A DNA stretch of 64,000 bases, taken from Boswellia sacra (lineage: Eukaryota > Streptophyta > Magnoliopsida > Sapindales > Burseraceae). The translations under genes and the position numbers were made by a program. Shown in pieces: positions 1-12,804 of this stretch. Under the pieces are notes generated by a model, which saw only the letters and a list, made by a program, of their open reading frames with translations, ran no database searches and was not told the DNA's origin. The stretch spans positions 124,001 through 188,000 of the forward strand of contig SNVD02004686.1 of assembly GCA_013180625.2 (NCBI GenBank), read 5' to 3'. Within the stretch, counting starts at the first letter, position 1. Each line of letters starts with the position of its first letter.

Positions 1-3000
1 GTAACATCCAACCAATTAAATAAAGATTTAATTAATACTAAGTGAACACATACCTAGAAACTGGAAACTCAACTAGCTACAGATCCTTAAAGTGAAGCAA
101 CCGCTTGCTATAAATCATGATCTTGTCCACTGCTGATTCAAACATACGTACTTTCAAAGCATACAAAGTCATAGTGATTGAACAAGAACTTTCAAACACA
201 AAAATGAATGATCAAATTACCAGTTAGTAATAAACCACGCTCAGCAAAAAGCGACATTCAACTTTACCAATATAATTAGTATACAGAGTACTCCAAAAAC
301 TTTACAAATTCTAGTTTCCAGAATCATTCCAAAAAAAACCTAAAAGATTGATCATGTTAAAAATGGAAGTATCCATCTACTTCTAAATTGTTCTTTTCAT
401 CATGTAATCCTTGAACCACAAAAATCAAAGATCCATTAGCATCTATATCTTCAGACAAAAAAGTCAACATCTATATCTTCAAATGAATGTTAGTCTTCCA
501 TCTGCAACAATAAAAAGACAAGTTCAATTAAAACTAAAAATGCATCAAATTAGTTACATTTACTCCAAAAGTGCATCAAGCACATACTTATTTCAGAAAT
601 TATACTTGTAAAGTACTAACCATTTCATTTTTTTTGGGCAAGTTGGTCTAGAATGATGCCAGATACATGGTTTGCCCACTCAGTTCTAATGTTATTCATC
701 TCGTTGTCACTGTATATGTCCTTGTAGTTGAACTAAAACATAACCATGTAAATCAACATTAATATCTTATGACTGAACCATTGAGAAAATAATTTATTAA
801 TCCATTGTTAGCTCACCTTATCAAAGAGGATTTTAGGGTCTGCTATGATCTCCTTGATGTATCTAAGTACGTAATACTCACATTCTATCAATACCTCTTG
901 TCTTGGTCCCTAAATATACAAAAACTAGTGTTATTGACTATCAAACACTGTTAGAAATAGATGAAATTTCTAAAAAATTATAAATAATCAAATTAGATTA
1001 CTTTCTAATACACCTTTATGGACATGAGCTTGACTACTCCTTCAAAATTAACAACTTAATAAAAAGGCAATAATAAGAATATAAATTACCAAAAAAAGAA
1101 ATCCTTCAACTGTTAAACCATTATCATTTGTCATGTAGTCAAACAAGATGGAGATGTTACAAATGAAACATCAAACTCACAATTACTAAGAGTTATCTAA
1201 TCATTAATTAATTGGGCCCACAGCAATTACATGTCATCACAACCAAGAGAAACTAGGAAAGAATATATGAAATGCTTTAAATAACTAAGCAAAAGAAAAC
1301 AAATGTCAAATATTTATCAGACTTGCCTGCCTTGTTCAGACTGGGGCCTAACAAATGAGGGATTTGCTTGATCACATATTCTGATGTTAAAAAGGCAAGA
1401 TACTTCTTGGCAAGTTTCTTAGCCAATTTCTTGTTTTGTTAAGCTTCTTCAAAGCTTCAACATCCATGTAATCAAAACCAATCTTTTCTACTTGCAACAT
1501 AAATTATACAATTAAATGTAACTCAACATACAATATCACAACTTAAATAATAAACATATTAGGATGATAGTAACATAACACAAAGAATCAAAGCTCCAAA
1601 ATTAGAAAGTTATACAAACAATTTTAAAAGAGTGATTTAATCCAATGGAGTAATTGCCTGTCCATTTTTGGCATCACCAACATGCAAACCTTTATTTTGG
1701 AGCGTGGTATATATGTGTGAACACCTATATTTTTCTTTGAACAAGTAATAAATGTTGTAATATATATTTTAAATATAATTTAATAAACAATTTAGTTGGT
1801 GGGAAGCTAAGTAAATAAATGAGAAACAAGTAACCAGTATACAAGCAATAATAATAAATAAATAATAAGGTCACTGGTAACTATAATTTTAAAACTAATT
1901 AATTTCTAATAATAAATAAATACTAGGTGCTTGGGTTCTTTAGTTTTGGAAGTTAATAATAATTAATGTATCTTAATTTTCTCTAAGAAAGACAAATGTT
2001 AAATCAAATTAATAAAATACATCAAATTAATATCATATTCTAAATTAATTACCTTCAATTGATATACATCAAATAGTCTACGTCCCCTATATGAAACCAA
2101 TTTAGAACTTATTTTTTATTTTATTATGTATATATATGTTTTCTTAGTAGATAATAAATATATTACCAACAAATATTCAATCTTAAACTATATTGCAAAA
2201 AGACATAAAAAAATTTTACTCACGTGATAAAAGGACATAGAAAGCAAGCTTTTCCTAGTTCCCAATGCAAGAGAAGACTCATTTGATAACACATCCATTA
2301 TCACCTCTACATGTCACAAACTCCCAATTAATAGAAGAATTAATTTTTTTTTTCCAAACAACCATCAAGACTGTGCAATAAATTTGCAAATTTTGAAATA
2401 ATATCTATACTTGCAAATGACAATAATGATAGAGAACTTGAAATGACCTTGGCAAGGAATAAAATATTAAATAAATGAGAGTTTATTATTATTAAACTTG
2501 TTATGAAAGGTGAATTCCACCAAAGCGACACATGGACATTATGAACTTATCCTCAAGACATATGTGTATTAACATGGCATTAGATTATTAGCTATAGACA
2601 CAACTCATGACTAAAGCCTTTGTATAAATCTGAAAGACCTTAATTCAATTTTCACGAAAGGGAACTTATCAATAATATTTTCATGTATTTTATTTAACAA
2701 TAAAAAGTGGCAAAAGACCATTGAAGACATAGCTTCATTACTTTGAGAGCTCAATAATCTATTTAAGATCAACAACCATAGAATTTAGATTTACATCGGC
2801 ACAAAGGCCAAAAAAGAACTTGCCGTAAATGGAAAATAAATCGTTATTTACTGTATTAAAACTAAATCACTTAATCCATTTCATCCAACAGCTAACATAT
2901 AATTTTGAAATTGACAAGTTGAATTGTTGAAACAACATTAGATTGAAAAAACCGATAAATAGAACTTTTATTTTTATTTTATTATATTTTAATCATTCTT

Positions 3001-4664
3001 TCATAAAGCTTCAATAGAAAAATGTAGAAATTTCACGTCTTAACTTTCCAACATTTACAGACAAACATTTCAGCTAGAGGAAAGAATTCCCATTTGAAAC
3101 AAATTTAACCACAGTCACTTTATCCAAAATATTAAAAAAAATGAAATTAAGCCTTAGAAGGACTCTGATAAATTAAGCCTAACACATAATATACAGCAAG
3201 TTGAGAAATCAAACCAAACAAAAAACGAAACTATCAAGCTCTCTAATTTTCTATCTTTTCCTGAATTTCCCGAACACATGAGAAATTAATCCCAAAAAAT
3301 AAAAACCCAAGTCTAGTGTTGAGGAATTAAAGACGATAATAGGATGGAATTAAAATATATTACGTAATTATAGTTGAAATCAAACTTTACTTGTAGAGAG
3401 AGGAAAAATGATCTGCAAACATTTGGTTAACTTGAGAACCTCCGATGACGAAATGCAAAAATTTGTACAAATTAAACACAACCAAAGTTAAAACACCACA
3501 ACGTTCCCAAATTATTTAGCTAACAACCAGGGCATAACCAAATTAGAAATGAAAAATAAAATCCTAGAAATTGTTTTACTAAAACCAATTAAAAAATTAT
3601 TCAGTTCACATGCTCAATAACAATGGATCTAAAATAAAAAAGAAAATTGTGATTTCGATTGCAAAAAAATGACTGACCGGAGAGCTCTATGGGCAAAGAT
3701 GGAGACTTCTTGAAAGCCAAACATTTACAGATTTCACTTTTGAAATCGTTAGAGCACGGTTAGAGTCAAAGATTGGGGAACGTGAAGATGGAAATGAGGA
3801 GGATAATGAAATGATGATGGAGATGGAGAGATCAGTTGATGATGACGATGAGAGGGATGAGAACGATGAGGGTAATGAGAAGGATGAGAGCATGAGTTTG
3901 AGCGGCTAGCGTAAGAGGGAAAATGCTGAAGATCGTAGATCAAGGAGTGGGCATGTAGGGTTTTGTTGCTCATTTCAACTTAAACGACATCGTTTTGGCA
4001 TTATCTGTCTTTTGAAGCACTATTTGGTTTAAATTAATTTTTAAAATAAATTATAATAATTTTTACTTAAGCACAAATATTATATTATTTCAAAATAAAA
4101 TTTATTTGAGATTTTTAATTCCTTAATTTTTATCAAAAAAATTTAAATAATGTGATTTTGATCACTTTGAAATTATAAAATAATCTTACTTATTTCATAC
4201 AATTTCCACGTTTAAAATTTTACTTTTCTGTAATTTAATATCTAAATTTTTTTTTCATATATACAATAATATTATCTTTTATTTAATGATTTTAAAACTT
4301 TTAATTTTAATTGAAACATCAAATTATATTATTTAATCAATATTTTGACATTTATAACTTCTTTATTTTATTAAAATTCAAAATATTATATTCACATACT
4401 TGAAAAGAAAAAATGAGAAGATAGGGGGGAAATGAAAAAATTAGAGGAAAATGTGAGAGTGGAAAGCGAAAGATTACATATTCATATACTTGTCACACTT
4501 TTATAGATATGTGATAAATATGTGATTAAATGAGGACAAAAAGTGACAAATAAGATGAATAGGCAGGTTTGACTTTTATACCCGTGTTATATTTCTCACT
4601 TTTTTAAAAAACCGCCAAATAAAAAAATTACAAAATGACAAATATGCAAAAAATTCTTGTAGTG
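1..4664. mobile_element. CACTA (En/Spm) transposon, one terminus and interior
   Basis: The right boundary is read at 4664: on the minus strand the end starts CACTACAAGAA, the usual plant CACTA terminus, followed inward by AT-rich subterminal DNA with repeated ATTTGTCA-like words. The other terminus is not in the window and should lie before base 1. A decayed Ulp1-like protease gene inside (625-1490) fits, since many plant CACTA elements carry a C48 protease gene. No transposase reading frame is visible. The extent to the left is inference; the terminus at 4664 is seen. Confidence 0.5.
625..1490 (-). pseudogene. Ulp1-like (C48) cysteine protease, C-terminal exons, decayed
   Basis: Three blocks on the minus strand read as the C-terminal part of a plant transposon-type Ulp1/SENP protease. 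The exon at 909-817 encodes GPRQEVLIECEYYVLRYIKE, where the Cys in ECEYY corresponds to the catalytic Cys of the usual ECGYYVMRYMK motif. It ends in a good donor (GTGAGC). It joins in phase to the last exon at 732-625, which follows an acceptor TTTTAG and ends in TGA. A block at about 1490-1330 reads [20 protein letters not shown] but needs a one-base frame change against the sequence just upstream of it, so the gene looks dead. Proteases of this family cleave SUMO; in transposons their role is uncertain. The N-terminal exons and the His/Asp region were not found. Confidence 0.55.
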
Positions 4665-7600
4665 ATTTTTACCTACTTACAACATATGTATTATAAAACT
4701 GAAATTTTTATATTATAAAATAAATTAATTTATAAAATGATAAATTATAATGATTTTAATAATATTTTATACTAACAATAGTTTATATTCTAAAAATAAT
4801 TTTTATTGATATAAATATATATAATATAATATATTATGCATAACTAGGTTAAACAATTAAGTAAATTATGTGAATCAAATATGACACAATTATAACACGT
4901 GGGTAACACGTTTAATAACTGTGTCGAATCCGTGTTTCATGTCTTAATACGAATAATTAAATGGGTCGACACGCAAGACACGAATTCCCATCCTTATCAA
5001 ATGCTATATGGAAATAACTGTCACACCTATTAAATCTCATAGACATTAATTTTACTTTAATTATAATATTGAGTAAAACTCATATGTAATCCAATTCAAT
5101 ATTGCTATAGTGCATCAATAAATTTTTACATAATGAATACAAGTCATTCAATGAATTTACGACAATGTAAACAAAAAATAGAATGTCAAAAGGACTGTAA
5201 AAATAGTTATAGTCATAAAATAAGTTGTATTTGTATTTTTTAGGGCAAATTCATAAACGCCCTCAAGTTTGGCTCAATTAATCAAAATCCCTCTCCTTTA
5301 AAAAAAATAAAAAATTACAGCCTCGTTGCTAATTGACATTACGGAAAAGAAGGGGTTAACGGTGGTAGAATTTTGTTTGAGGGCATAAGTGATTTCTTTT
5401 TTCCTCGAATGAAGTCACATGAGTCCAAAAGATAATTAATTAAATTAAATAATAAAGTAAATTATTGCTTTATTTTTAATTCTCTTTTCTTCTCTTAATT
5501 TCTTGTTCCTTAATTCTTTGAACACAAAGCAAACGACACAAATCACTAATTATGCAGTGGGAAATTAAAGAGAACAAAAAATCTAGGAAGCTTGTTAAGA
5601 CACATCTGAAGGAATTGGTGAGATAAATATCATTGAATCAGTTTTTGAGCCAAAAAAAAAATGTTGAATCTTCATTCTATCCTTTCAATCTCTATATTTT
5701 CTAAGTAGCCAAAGAAAGGACTCACACAAACACAAATGATCAGAAAGTTAAAGCACGAGGATTTGTCAAAGCAACAAAAAGAATTGAAGTATATAGAGTA
5801 AAAAAAAATCACTCCCAAGAATCTCATAGTTTATCCTTTCAAACCCCACTTTTTTTATTAGTAACCAAACACAACACACACAATACACTAATAACATAAA
5901 GGAATTATGAAAATCTACAAAGGAATTGAAGCATACCTAACAAATTACTAACCAAAAAAGAAAATGAGAGAACGTATAAGCAAAGAACAGATCAAGAGTG
6001 CAATATCAAACAGCGACACAAATGCAGGCAACTACACAGCCTCATTGCACAACACAACAACAACAACAACAATCCTCAGCCCAATTGGCTTTTATACAAT
6101 GAACTTCCAAACACTTCTTCCACCCGAACCAACACCAATCTCAACCGAAAGCTTCAACTTTTCTCTTATGATTAATCAAATATTAGAAAATTCATTTTTT
6201 TAAATGAAAAATGGGAAAAGGAAAAATATAAATTGGAAAAGAAAAAACTAAATTCACTGTAATAATCTTTTAAAAAATTGGAATTAAATTAGTGCTTGGA
6301 ATATGTGTTTTTGGGTTGATGGAAGAAACCTATAGTCGGTCTAAGGAGTGGTGTTATTGGTAGCTGGTGATAACGGGTTGATAGGTGGTGATATAGTGGT
6401 GGGCTGTTAAGATGGTGATGCAAGAATGGATGTCCAGGTAGTTAGTGAATCTGGTTATTGACGATGGTGATTTTGCAGTAGGGGTTATGATCGTAATTAG
6501 TATTTTAGGGAATTTAGGGATTTTGTTGTTAAACAACTAATAACAGTAGGATGAAAGAAAAGAGGAAGATTGAATGAGTGAAGAAAAGAGGGTGATGCAG
6601 TGGGATACTGGGATTTTAGGAAATAAGGAATACTTTTCTAGGGTATTTTTGGGATAGTCTACTCTGTCATCTTCTTTCTTTTCTCAAATTTATACGTTGG
6701 CTGAATTGTAGGAGACTTTGTTAGGGATTAGTTTATGATTTCTTCTATATAAAGGGACTAAGTTGTGAAGTGAATTCTTATGGAATTTCCACTAATAAAA
6801 TCTCTACATTTTCAATCAAGTTTTGTGTTTCTTGTCCTTGGCCTTTACGCTTTATAGTCTTCCAAAAATTCTTTAAAATCCCAACCAAAGGGTTCCTATA
6901 GCATCCAATGGTTGATTGATTGCTTTTAATACATACAATTTTCTTTTTTTATCCTTAACCATTAAAAAAGAAAAAGTTATTATGTTTCTGTCCGCATTTA
7001 ATTTAATTTTTCTTTTATTTTCTTTCACCAATGATTCTGTATCATTCTTTATTCTCTCTCTTATATATAATCTTGAATGGTTCAAGCCCTCTCCTCCCTC
7101 TTAAATATGATTTGCTTCGACACTATGTTCGCTTCCTCTTGTCTAACTATGGGCCATCACAAATTATCCATATAGATCTTCTTATGTTTTTTATTCATTA
7201 ATTTAGCTTCGCAAGAGTTAAGATCAACAACTATTTCCTTTAGTTGTATTTGATCTATTTTACCTCATATAAAGGTTCGTGTAGTCGTGTAGACTTGGCC
7301 TACTTGGAATTAAAAAAAATTTAATATCTTACCAATATGACATTGACGGTTTAACTACATATTTGGACCTTCAAAAATGGGAAAAGAAAAACTCTTTCTT
7401 GTATTTCATTTTGTACAACTATCTCTTAGATCTTTGTACCCAATGTAATAAGAATGATTTTGAAATATATATTGATAAAATCTTTTGACAAAATAGTGAA
7501 CCAGCAAATCAGAGATGGAGGGCGAAGCTAACAAATGATGCACGAAGAATATCTAGAAAAACATGAAGAGTGATTCGCAGGTGAAAGAGGAAAGAGAAAG

Positions 7601-7673
7601 TGGTTGGCTTTAAGATTCGATAGAAAATAAGAAGCCACTAATCTGTGAGGTAAGAAAGAGATTGAAAGGATTG
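4665..7673. other. AT-rich intergenic DNA, no supported gene
   Basis: No reading frame here looks like a real protein. Pieces worth naming: at about 4925-5000 a GTGTCGACCC/GACACGAATTCCCATCC stretch resembling a non-autonomous hAT terminus without a visible partner; at 5243-5400 a sequence starting GGGCAAATTCATAAACGCCC that resembles, inverted, the end of a repeat near 17660; and at about 6740-6860 a TATATAAAGG box followed by an AATAAA, which looks like the R/U5 part of an LTR. None is secure. Confidence 0.4.
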
Positions 7674-7684
7674 AAAAATATGTT
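7674..7684 (+). repeat. Target-site duplication of the MULE, left copy
   Basis: AAAAATATGTT directly abuts the left terminal repeat. The right copy at 12794-12804 differs by one base. Confidence 0.8.
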
Positions 7685-8748
7685 GGAAAAATTAAAAAAA
7701 AATAGACACAATTAGGGACCCTCATTGAAATTTAGACACATTTTGAAAAAATTTTATGTCATAGACACTTTCTTGACAAAAAGACTCAGTTATCCTTATG
7801 TATTCAATTTTTTCCCAAAGCCTTATTTCCCTCTTCAGACGAAAAATACAGAAACCCCTGGACACCGCTCTAAACGAAAACCAACACGAGCATCGGCTGA
7901 GGATAGAAGCAAGAAACCGCTTCGGATTTGTGAACTTATTCTGTTTCGTTAGATACCAAAACACTACATTTTCTGTTTCGTTAGATTTGATTTAGTTTTT
8001 AGGGAATCTTAATTAGGGATTTGAGTTTCCGTCAGATTTGTGAACTTATTCTGTGTTTTTAGGGATAAATCTAGTGTTATTATGTGATTTTTGTGGTTTG
8101 ATGTGTATGAAAATTATGGAAACCGACTGGTTTCGTCGTGAGATAGACGATGGCGAGTGTCAGATGTATCTCGACATAACTCGACACTCGACACTTTCAT
8201 GTCGAGTCATGTCGGATTCACAACCGACACTCGATATCAGTCTATTCACTCGACACTACCTTTCATCCAACATGTCGAGCATCGGATACGTGAAAACCGA
8301 CGTGTCAAGTTCTTAAACCATATATCCGACACTCGACATGTCGGATGAAAGGTAGTATCGAGTGTCGGATGAATCATCCGACACGCGAATAATCTGACAC
8401 TCGACATGTCGGTTTCCACGTATCTGACGCTCGACATGTATCTGACACTTGACATTACATGTCAAGTGTCGAATACGTGGATGTAATGTCGAGTGTCGGA
8501 TACGTGGAAACTGACATATCGACGTCTCAAACCATGTATCCGACACTCAACATGTCGTGTGTCGAGATGTCGTGTTTCGAGATGTCATGTGTTGAGTGTT
8601 GAGCGTCGAGTGGTTATGTCGAGTTTCGTCGAGCGTTTATGCAGAAATGTCGTTTTTGTGCCTTTTGTAAGCAATTTTATAATGATTTATTGTCCACGGA
8701 CTTATATGATATGTCTCTATCATGCAGGATATGGAAACTTTACGCAGG
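7685..8748 (+). repeat. MULE left terminal inverted repeat with satellite-like motif
   Basis: It matches the reverse complement of about 11858-12793 over nearly its whole length, with indels. The outer 350 bp is ordinary. From about 8155 to 8640 it is packed with degenerate, partly self-complementary words around GACACTCGACATGTCGAGTG. The inner edge includes ATGCAGGATATGGAAACTTT, the same sequence that begins the transposase coding region in the other repeat, so homology reaches into the first coding exon. This copy faces no recognisable gene. Confidence 0.85.
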
Positions 8749-9139
8749 TTGAAGCAAATGGCAGGTGAATTTGGACTGTCTTTCACCCTTAAGACACCAT
8801 ATGATGAACACTACCATACGGTGATCACAAACATGGCAAGTTTGGACTGTATTCAATGAATTCGCGTGAACTTGAGTGCGAGGCAAAAAGACATTGCCGT
8901 TAAGATCGTCTAACGCCCATCGTATAGGTGCGAAAAAGCACATAACTCGTGTTTAATACATTAATGTTACGTACATATATTGACGAAGCACATAAGTGAA
9001 TGTTTCATGCATGAATGTTTAATGCAATGACAAAATCACATATATGAAAATTATTATTAATTTGAACAAGCCACAAATTGGAATACAATAAATATTACAT
9101 AGACAAAATAAGTCCCTGGCTACATTTGGTAGTCTTCAT

Positions 9140-11880
9140 CCTCTATTATGAAGTGGAATTGGGTTACGGCAAGTTTGACGATTGTGCCCGGAACTTCCAC
9201 ATCGCCCGCAAGTTCGAGACAAGCTAGACTCACCGACAGAAGGGATTCGATTCCTTTAAGGACGATCGACTGGTCTCCTCATGACTGGCGGTAAAACCAC
9301 TCTGCTGCGAACCTCCTCAGGAACCATCCAATCCTCACTAACTCCAACAGGAACAACTGGCAGAGCATATGCATGTAGTAATGTTTCAGTCATATACTAA
9401 TGGGCACAATAATCATGGCACGTCAGTAAATTCATACGCTTGCAAATAGCTAATACATGTGCACACGGAAGCTGGTCAAGATCAAACACCCGGCAAGTGT
9501 ACGTACGAGCGTGCATGTCAACGATGCTAACACGGTCGTTGGCTCTAACCTCATACATAGTAACAGAGATACCACTAACCCTCATACGCTCTCCCTCCTT
9601 TAGATGCTCCTTTATCAACTTGTTAGCTCACGGTGAGAGATGTAATTCCAAGTTAGTAAATAACTGTCAATGCTCATAGAACCATTGCTACAAGTTGGCC
9701 TGGTAATAATCTGCCAACAATGTCACCGGGAGGAATCGATGGTGTCGCAAGCAGCTGTTCATCGACTCAACTATATTTGTTGTCATGATGTTATATCGTC
9801 GACCATGAAACTGTGAACGTGCCCATTTCTCGACTCCAATATCTCGAAGATAAGCTGCTGCTGCTGGCATATACGATTCAATTTGCCGCATATGATAGTT
9901 AAAATCAGCACAGTGATATGTCCTTGCAGCTCGGTGGTATAGATCCAACAAAGTGTTGTCCTTGAAAGTTGCCTTCAAGTTACCCTTCAGATGATGAATG
10001 CACAATCCATGCAGTGCATGAAGGAAAACTGCTATAATAGCTCGTTCAACGCTACGATGACGGTCAGAAATGAAAACAAGATCTCGAACATTTTGTATAA
10101 CATGATCGCGCAACTGTCTCATGAACCAAGTCCAGGAGTCATCATTTTCAGAATGCCCAACTCCAAATGCCAAGGGGTATATTTGCTTATTTCCATGCAT
10201 ACAAGAAGCCAAAAACATTGCACCTCTATATTTCCCTTTCAAAAAAGAACCATTAACTATGATAACTGGCCTAATTGATGATGTAAATCCAGCAATAGAG
10301 GCCCCCATACTCATGAAAAAGTATCTAAAATGGTTGTTGTCATCGGTTTCTAAGGAAGTTTTGGTCCCCGGGTTTGCTTTCTCAACCATGTACATGTACT
10401 GGGGGAGTAGTGTGAATGATTCCTCATGAGATCCGTGAAGTTCTTACAAAGCTACCTCATTTGCCCTCCATGCCTTGTTGTATGTGACATTAACACCCAA
10501 TGACTCCTAAACATCAGACATAATATCCTTTGGACGATATATTCTAGATGCCTCAACGAATAATATGTTTGCCAATGACATGTGCAGTTGCCTGTTTGTG
10601 ATTTAGGTGAAGTCCGGCTCCGGAGCATGTGTGATGGTTCTTATACTTTTTCACTTGGAAGAAATGTGAATCAGCTACCTTTGTGACACGTAAATGCCAT
10701 TTACAAGATTTAGCACGGCAGACAACCTCAAACCTTGTTGCATTGGAGCTCCTCACTTTGAATTGAAATTTCCGTCTTAGTGCCAAATTCGATAACTTCT
10801 CATAAAGCTCTGTTTTGCTGTTAAACATCTGTCCAACCCCAACCTCAATCCCGTCAACTACAAACGAGGAAGCATCATCGCCATCGCCATCTGTGGATGA
10901 TGAATGCACAATAGGTGGCATCCACCTGAATGTGTTAGCCCCACGACTATCATTCTCGGAGCCCAAATTAGCTTCTTCATGTCTACAATTTGCATCAACT
11001 CTTGACTCATTATCGACACCAGATGTTGCTGATGTCCGTATACTGGAAGAGTAGGTGCGGTGCGAATTACAGAAGGAACAATAAACGACACATCCTGATT
11101 CACATCATTCAAGATCTCCGTCTGTTCATCATTTTCAAAATCATCAACATGCTCACTAACATTATCACTACCATCATTATTATCTTCGTAATCTTCATCA
11201 CCACCATCGTCATCATTAACATTAACATCATCACTACCGTTATCAACATCAATATTACCTAAACTCTCAAACTCTCTAATGCTATCAAAATGACGTGCCA
11301 ATCTCGATGGCATCGACGGGGGCACCCCTTCTTCATTTTCAAGATAGATCCCAACTAACTCATGCCCTGCATGCCCTGAATACTGCTCAAACAGGATGCC
11401 AACGTCATCATTCAATTGTGGTTGTGCACAAACAGGAGTGGACTCACTTAATTGGTTGCTTCCACTTGCTGAGCGAAACATAGAAGGATGAGAAGATCTT
11501 TGTCGCCTACATACTGCATCGGATCCTGACCTCTATCTTCGCTTCTCTCTATCTTCAACTTTGACAATTAAGGGTGTATATGACTGTTGGTCCTCCAAAT
11601 AATGTAGTATAAAGAAACAAACATCGTCGTCAGTCTTAATAGGAGTCGGCATTGGCGGAAGAACCTTACAAGCAAATTGAACCTCTAAACTGATGTTATG
11701 CTTACGAAGATCCCAACCTATTCCAGTACTAATACGGTCAACCAACTCATTATAGGTAGCAGACCTACGAATTATCAATGGCTTCGCGCTCCCACTGGTG
11801 TATAAATAACCACCATTCTCTTGCATAGTCCAAGAACCATTGTATAGCATAAGTATGCGTAAAGTTTTCATATCCTGCAT
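9140..11880 (-). pseudogene. MuDR-type MULE transposase, broken
   Basis: Read on the minus strand the family's domain order is complete. 11880-11536 is an N-terminal plant MuDR domain (YNGSW, TYNELVDRI), closed by a single in-frame TAG at 11533. An acidic linker follows at about 11520-10970. A DNA-binding MuDR domain lies at 10900-10560 (KFQFKVRSSN, CRAKSCKWHLRVT), reached only through a frame change near 10930-10966. More stops lie between 10553 and 10395. The catalytic domain is at 10395-9688 with SDRHRSVERAI. The first catalytic Asp, normally in VDGTFLKGKY, is Asn here (VNGSFLKGKY, codon 10252-10254). A SWIM-type zinc finger follows at about 9520-9440 (DLDQLPCAHV), whose first Cys appears to be Tyr. 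A C-terminal zinc knuckle is near 9190-9240 (CGRCGSSGHNRQTC). It cannot make active transposase. Confidence 0.9.
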
Positions 11881-12793
11881 GATAGAGACATATCATATAA
11901 GTCCGTGGACAATAAATCATTACAAAATTGCTTACAAAAGGCACAAAAACGACATTCTACCTAAACGCTCGACGAAACTCGACATAAACAGTCGACACTC
12001 GACGCACGACACGGGACATCCCGACACACGACATGTCGAGTGTCGGATACATGGTTCGAGACGTCGATACACGCTTTCCACGTATCTGACACTCGACATG
12101 TCGGATGAAAGGTAGTGTCGAGTGTCGGATTATTAATTAGTGTTGAATGGTGTCGGCGAGGTTGTGTCGAGTGTCGGATTAATATGTCTTCGAAAATAGA
12201 CTGATATCAAGTGTCGGATGCACGACACTCGACACCTAGATTGATATCGAGCGTCGGATTCACATCTGACATGACTCAACACGTAGGTGTCGAGTGTCGA
12301 GCGGTGTCAGATCTCGCATCGTCTACCTCGCGACGGGTTTCGTCGGTTTTCACCCACATCAAACTACAAAAATCATATTATAACACTAGATTTATCCCTA
12401 AAAACACAAAATAAGTTCACAAATCCGACGGAAATTCAAATCCCTGATTCAAATTCCCTAAAAACTACATCAAATCTAACGAAACAGAAAACAACCAAAT
12501 AAATCACTAAAACTACAAAAAAACCGACAAAAAACGTACCTCAGTGTCGATGGGTGCTTCTCTCTGCGTCGTCTTGCTTTTATTCTCAGTCGATGCTTGT
12601 GTTGGTTTGCGTTTCGATAATTTTTGACTGAAGAGAGAAATAAGGGGAAATAAGGCTTTGGGAAAAAAATGAATATATAAGGGTAATTAATTGAGTCTTT
12701 TTGTCAAGAAAGTGTCTATGGCATGAAAATTTTTCAGGATGTGTCCAAATTTCAATGAGGGTCCCTAATTGTGTCTATTTTTTCAATTTTTCC
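11858..12793 (-). repeat. MULE right terminal inverted repeat carrying the transposase leader
   Basis: The inverted partner of the left repeat. It should hold the promoter and leader of the minus-strand transposase. A GAG-GTACGT donor-like site near 12538 and an acceptor ATGCAG near 11876 would define a leader intron; the CGACACTCGAC motif array (about 11970-12310) would then lie inside that intron. The donor site is missing from the left copy, which has a different sequence there. Confidence 0.8.
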
Positions 12794-12804
12794 AAAAATA
12801 TATT
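12794..12804 (+). repeat. Target-site duplication of the MULE, right copy
   Basis: AAAAATATATT directly follows the right terminal repeat; 10 of 11 bases match the left copy. Confidence 0.8.

Larger units (their letters stand above)
7685..12793 (-). mobile_element. Mutator-like element (MULE), full length, inactive
   Basis: A 5109-bp element whose two ends are inverted copies starting GGAAAAATT and continuing through TAGACACAATTAGGGACCCT. It is flanked by an 11-bp direct repeat with one mismatch (AAAAATATGTT at 7674-7684, AAAAATATATT at 12794-12804), in the 8-11 bp range typical of Mutator elements. The terminal inverted repeats are about 1 kb long. The single gene (MuDR-type transposase) is on the minus strand and is pseudogenised. 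All parts of an autonomous MULE are recognisable, so this is a dead former autonomous copy. Confidence 0.92.

Noticed and set aside
3687..3973. Overlapping Ser/His-rich open frames on the minus strand
   Set aside because: They arise from a GATGAGGA-type low-complexity purine tract (TCATCC on the other strand), which opens two frames at once.
8053..8768. Several open frames of 60-91 codons in the MULE left terminal repeat
   Set aside because: Generated by the CGACACTCGACA motif array, which lacks stops in several frames.
9991..10429. Plus-strand open frames of 95 and 102 codons
   Set aside because: Shadows of the MULE transposase on the other strand.
7685..12793. Reading the tandem CGACACTCGAC words as a CRISPR-like array
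   Set aside because: Spacing is irregular, copies are degenerate and in both orientations, and the region is the terminal repeat of a plant transposon.
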